A stretch of 64,000 bases of DNA, taken from the NCBI GenBank assembly GCA_003508835.1, contig PUFA01000057.1:6274501-6338500 (forward strand), read 5' to 3'. The position numbers and the translations under genes are program-made. Every line of letters starts with the position of its first letter. Positions within the stretch are counted from its first letter, which is position 1. Below the pieces are notes generated by a model. It saw nothing but the letters and a program-made list of their open reading frames with translations, was not told where the DNA came from and ran no database searches. Below, one piece after another: positions 63,501 through 64,000 of the stretch. This DNA is from Eonycteris spelaea (Eukaryota; Chordata; Mammalia; Chiroptera; Pteropodidae).

Positions 63501-64000
63501 TTTTAGGGCGCAGGGATGCTCTTGATGGGACCTAAATCACAATCATGAACGACTATTGTTCTCTTCTGCTCACAAGGTCATTTTTGTTATTACCCTCAAT
63601 CAGAGGTTCTCGCAAAGGATATTTTGAGTTCAATTCCAAGAGTGTTGCAATTTTGTTCCAGTCCCATAAGTTTAAAGTATATAGATCTTGTTTCCAGTTC
63701 AGATACAGTCATTAAGATTTTTTAAAGTGGGGATGCAGAGGGACAGATGGGAAAACCATGGGCTGCTCAGAGTTCTCTGGACCTTCAAGACCCATGGGTT
63801 GAGCGGTCTCCCAGTCTGCACCTCAGAGGCAGCCTTTTGTGTGGCAGAGACAATGGGGTCTTGCCTTCCGTCTAATACCGACAGCACCTGGAGGTCCACA
63901 AGCTGCATCCCAGAAATTCAACTTGTGTTACTTGCCTCTCATAGCATTTAGAAAACGTGGGGGTCATTTGCCAACACTTCTCAATTGGGAGGTTTTGCAT
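60570..64000. other. Right end of window, mostly unassigned
   Basis: Only short chance-like open frames and a few simple runs ('gaatgaatgaatga' near 62080). I see no exon, RNA gene or clear full-length repeat. Part of it may be decayed L1 or other old repeats. Confidence 0.35.

Overview
The window is a placental-mammal nuclear intergenic/intronic region: AT-rich, CpG-depleted, dense with old interspersed repeats (L1, HAL1, L2, MIR, MaLR LTRs, hAT-Charlie and Tigger DNA fossils) and short ORFs without coding character. I see no Alu, B1/B2, CAN, ERE, Bov-type or camelid SINE in 64 kb, so primate, rodent, dog, cow and horse are unlikely. The order cannot be fixed from this sequence.

One protein-coding gene is recognisable: BANF2 (barrier-to-autointegration factor-like, BAF-L), plus strand. 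Its two coding exons lie at 29748-29873 and 35804-35983, separated by a 5.93-kb phase-0 intron at the position expected for the BAF family. The reading frame is intact up to the last conserved Trp-Cys pair. There it appears to have lost one base relative to the family, so the frame reads past the ancestral stop and predicts 101 residues instead of 90. In human, BANF2 lies on 20p12 between RRBP1 and SNX5 (from memory). The rest of the window would then be its 5' non-coding part (left) and downstream intergenic DNA (right).

Layout: 1-29.7 kb holds repeats plus two promoter-like modules (CRE-like site, TATA-like box and splice donor near 5.68-5.83 kb; TATA box near 27.6 kb), either of which could be a BANF2 start. 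29.7-36.0 kb is BANF2. 36-49.8 kb holds MaLR-type LTRs, L2, MIR, a complex GACA/GATA/GGAT microsatellite and a GC-richer block at 45.3-46.0 kb with a chance-looking 220-codon ORF. 49.8-52.3 kb is a nearly full-length HAL1 with target-site duplications. 52.3-64 kb is L2, L1 and low-repeat DNA with one exon-like segment at 59.5 kb.

I found no evidence of a new biological system. The most useful observations are the BANF2 C-terminal frame change, the candidate non-coding exons and promoters, the HAL1 structure, and nested or paired repeats that give relative ages. Repeat boundaries are by eye, good to tens of bases; family names are from memory of consensus sequences.
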